Shown one piece after another: positions 5,999 to 7,968 of a stretch of DNA of 7,968 nt (position 1 is the first letter of the stretch; every line of letters begins with the position of its first letter). Below the pieces are notes generated by a model. The model saw only the letters and a list, made by a program, of their open reading frames with translations. It had not been told where the DNA came from and did no database searches. The position numbers and the translations under genes are program-made. The stretch comes from CAZSWR01 sp964610885. Lineage in GTDB: Bacteria; Bacteroidota; Ignavibacteria; Kapaibacteriales; UBA2268. Where the stretch lies: assembly GCA_964610885.1 (NCBI GenBank), contig CAZSWR010000119.1, forward strand, positions 1 to 7,968. Direction: 5' to 3'.

Positions 5999-6757
5999 TC
6001 AACCCTTCTCTTTTCGGGTTATATAAAGGAAATAAGCTACTGCAAGCAGTACTGCCGTGTAACCCAATGCTAACCAATGACTGCTAATGGCCAGCTCCAG
6101 CTTCTTCCCGATGATGAAGTAACTATAGCTGAACGGGCTAAAGTAAACATATTCCCATTCGCTTGCGATAATCGTGCAGATCAGAACCAATAGGCCCAAT
6201 CCGATAGTCCCGATGAAATTCTTGAAGCGCAGGCTCACCAAGTATTGGAAAGCGATGACAGGCAGGCAAGCCAAAAAGAACTTAACATTTTCTTTGAAAA
6301 ACATTTCATATGGTATTGGCTGGTCAGAAAAAGTTCGGTTAAACATCAGACAAGGGATCTCGCCGGATAGGATTATTCCAATATTGAAGAAAACGAAGAA
6401 CATAAATATCATACCAACGATGACTAACAATTTGGATGCGAACACCACGGTCAGGCTCTGGGGCGTGGTATGAAGCTGCTTCCATGTGTTGTTCTTGTAT
6501 TCCAACTGCGTGATTAAACTACTGGTAAGTATGACTCCTGCGGGAAGCAGAAGGATAGCCATATTGCGCCAACATTTGGTAAAATGTGAAACCCAAATAT
6601 CCGGAACTTGAGTGTTCATGTTGATACTTGTATGGAGGTAGAGGTAAGTGGCAAAGAAGATTAACGGAACGAAAAATCCTCCAAAAAGGCAAAGCCAAAA
6701 CGCCATACTTCTTTTGGTCTTCAGCCATTCGCTTTGAAAACTATGTAATAACTGCAT
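5999..6757 (-). CDS. ABC-2 type transporter permease (BcrB/LanE-like)
   Basis: A 252-residue inner-membrane protein with about six hydrophobic segments: roughly 19-41, 66-86, 108-131, 160-178, 181-199 and 229-247. A short cytoplasmic N-terminus (SEWLKTKRS) precedes the first, a feature shared by permeases of the ABC-2 class. The loop QLEYKNNTWKQLHTTPQS (84-101) matches the E..NNTW+QL..P.S motif of permeases paired with bacitracin or lantibiotic self-protection ATPases (MutE/EpiE/NukE-like). It starts 2 bp after the stop of the ATPase gene, so the two are surely co-transcribed and form one transporter. Substrate is unknown; export or removal of a membrane-active peptide is the family precedent, not something the sequence proves. 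No second permease (LanG-like) follows, so a homodimer of this subunit is likely. It ends KEKG at TGA 5999-6001. Confidence 0.88.
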   Translation of the reverse strand: MQLLHSFQSEWLKTKRSMAFWLCLFGGFFVPLIFFATYLYLHTSINMNTQVPDIWVSHFTKCWRNMAILLLPAGVILTSSLITQLEYKNNTWKQLHTTPQSLTVVFASKLLVIVGMIFMFFVFFNIGIILSGEIPCLMFNRTFSDQPIPYEMFFKENVKFFLACLPVIAFQYLVSLRFKNFIGTIGLGLLVLICTIIASEWEYVYFSPFSYSYFIIGKKLELAISSHWLALGYTAVLLAVAYFLYITRKEKG

Positions 6758-6759
6758 AT

Positions 6760-7665
6760 TTAGTTGTTTATTAGGTCGATAAAAATAGTTTCTAAATCGT
6801 TTTTGATTGTACTGATTTGGTAAACGCTGATCCCTTTGCTAACCAATTTCTCGTTCAGAAGGGCAATCTGTTCTTTCGGGACGTTCGGAATGTCCACGAA
6901 TCCGTTGTTGGCAACGGGCGCCAGATTGTTTTCGGCGAACACGAGGCTTGTGGCTTGCGAATCGTTCGTTTCGAATCGAACCATTGACTGCTGGTGTTGT
7001 TTTTGGTTCAGCTCGTCCAGTGTGCCCTGGAACAGCAGGGCGCCCTTGTTGATTATCCCGACGTGCGTTACGAACTTTTCGATTTCGGAAAGCAAGTGGC
7101 TCGAGACCAAAACGGTAATATTATGTTTCGTATTCAAATCAATAAGCAGCTCTCGGATTTCAATCATTCCGTTCGGGTCCAGCCCGTTGGTTGGTTCGTC
7201 GAGTATCAACAGCTCGGGGCTGTGCAGCAGGGCGATAGCAATGCTCAGCCGCTGTTTCATGCCCAAGGAAAACTTTCCAGCTTTCTTGGATCCCGTGTCG
7301 GCAAGTCCAACGGTTTCCAAAACGGCATCGATCCGAGCCGAAGGGCACTGGTAAACTTTTTGCAGGATTCGCAGGTTTTCCTTCGCGGTCAGGTGCGAAT
7401 AGAAAGAGGGAGATTCGATGAGGGATCCGGTCCTGCGGAGGATTTCGATGCGGTTGGCGTCGAATGGCTTTCCGAAAAGGTCAATTGTGCCATGCTGCCG
7501 CTTGAGCAGCCCAAGGATCAGTTTCAGCGTTGTCGTCTTTCCGGCGCCATTTGGGCCGAGGAAACCATAGATAGCTCCGCTTGGCACTTGCAAATCAATG
7601 TTGTCCAGAATCAATTTGTTTTTTTCAAATTGAAATGATAAACCTTTTGTTTCGATACAGTTCAT
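6760..7665 (-). CDS. ABC transporter ATP-binding protein (BcrA/LanF-like)
   Basis: A 301-residue ATPase powering the permease encoded downstream. Motifs in order: Walker A GPNGAGKT (37-44), a Q-loop position occupied by Glu (GSLIESPSFYSHLTAKENL, Glu84), signature FSLGMKQRL (132-140), Walker B LLILDEP (152-158) with D-loop NGLD (160-163), and switch His190 in VSSH. The Glu in place of Gln is the E-loop described for lantibiotic-immunity ATPases such as NukF, and it fits the partner permease. Residues from about 215 on are the accessory C-terminal region usual in this family. I chose the ATG at 7663-7665, where the conserved CIETKGLSFQF begins. The frame stays open to an ATG at 7734 that would add a hydrophobic stretch (MVYFLSILLASLLFL), unusual for a cytosolic ATPase. 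Neither start has a clear Shine-Dalgarno. Confidence 0.92.
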   Translation of the reverse strand: MNCIETKGLSFQFEKNKLILDNIDLQVPSGAIYGFLGPNGAGKTTTLKLILGLLKRQHGTIDLFGKPFDANRIEILRRTGSLIESPSFYSHLTAKENLRILQKVYQCPSARIDAVLETVGLADTGSKKAGKFSLGMKQRLSIAIALLHSPELLILDEPTNGLDPNGMIEIRELLIDLNTKHNITVLVSSHLLSEIEKFVTHVGIINKGALLFQGTLDELNQKQHQQSMVRFETNDSQATSLVFAENNLAPVANNGFVDIPNVPKEQIALLNEKLVSKGISVYQISTIKNDLETIFIDLINN

Positions 7666-7968
7666 GTGTTTCGGCGATTGTTTAATTGTCAGAAAAAGTA
7701 ACGATGCAAGTAATATACTCAAAAAATATACCATATCGATGATACGGCATGAACGGGAACAGAATATTTACTCATCTATTAATTGTACGAACAGGACACA
7801 GTTTGGTTTCAAATGAATCGGCTCAGATTCAGAGATATTGTTATTGCTTCTATAGCGAATAGTACGGAATTGTACAATAATACTTTAAAGACATAAGGAA
7901 TTATTTTTTTTCGAGATAATACAAGTTGTGAGGGCGAGGTTACCTCGCCCCTACTTCTGGTAAAACCA
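7666..7968. other. Upstream region of the ABC operon; no gene seen
   Basis: About 300 bp, AT-rich, containing the presumed operon promoter, which I could not resolve: TATATTTTTTG near 7715 on the minus strand is only a near match to TAnnTTTG. The part from 7666 to 7734 is open in frame with the ATPase. A T-run at 7903-7910 has no hairpin before it. The only defined element is the REP at 7932-7954. Confidence 0.5.
7932..7954 (-). repeat. GTAG-type REP
   Basis: GGGCGAGGT (7932-7940) pairs perfectly with ACCTCGCCC (7942-7950) around one central base, and CTAC follows at 7951-7954. On the minus strand it reads GTAG then GGGCGAGG. It has the same head and layout as the copies at 5777 and 5815 with another stem. 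Confidence 0.75.

Overview
The window looks like a chromosomal fragment from a member of the Bacteroidota / Chlorobi-Ignavibacteria-Kapabacteria (FCB) group. This is an inference. It rests on AT-rich intergenic DNA around moderately GC-rich genes, an OmpA protein with thrombospondin type 3 calcium-binding repeats, an outer-membrane barrel protein ending in Phe at the left edge, genes mostly lacking Shine-Dalgarno sites, and abundant small palindromic repeats of a kind common in these phyla. No species can be named from the sequence alone.

Layout. Positions 1-107 are the 3' end of a plus-strand gene for an outer-membrane beta-barrel protein. Positions 108-1558 are about 1.45 kb without an intact gene, but rich in small palindromes. 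They hold a GGAG-type REP, a decayed REP-associated transposase (RAYT, Y1/HUH family) carrying one GTAG-type REP and followed by a second in inverted orientation, and an evenly spaced set of three short hairpins. Positions 1559-3137 are an OmpA-family gene (signal peptide, barrel, nine TSP3 repeats, peptidoglycan-binding OmpA domain), broken by one apparent 1-nt insertion and one nonsense codon. A strong bidirectional terminator (3181-3223) separates it from the convergent purL gene (minus strand, 3235-5487). Positions 5488-5998 are a second palindrome-rich spacer with two GTAG-REPs and a hairpin pair at the same ~52-bp spacing as in the first spacer. Positions 5999-7665 (minus) are a two-gene ABC transporter operon: an ATPase of the BcrA/LanF type with a Glu in the Q-loop, and an ABC-2 permease 2 bp downstream. 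The right edge carries a further GTAG-REP.

How it fits together. The genes are functionally unrelated: envelope, purine synthesis, and a transporter probably for export or self-protection. What links the window is the repeat population. I can separate three palindrome families: GTAG-headed REPs with differing stems, one GGAG-headed REP, and AACC...GGT mini-hairpins whose stems co-vary and which recur at about 52-54 bp. I saw no complete novel defence or mobile system. The repeat families with the RAYT relic are the most interesting part.
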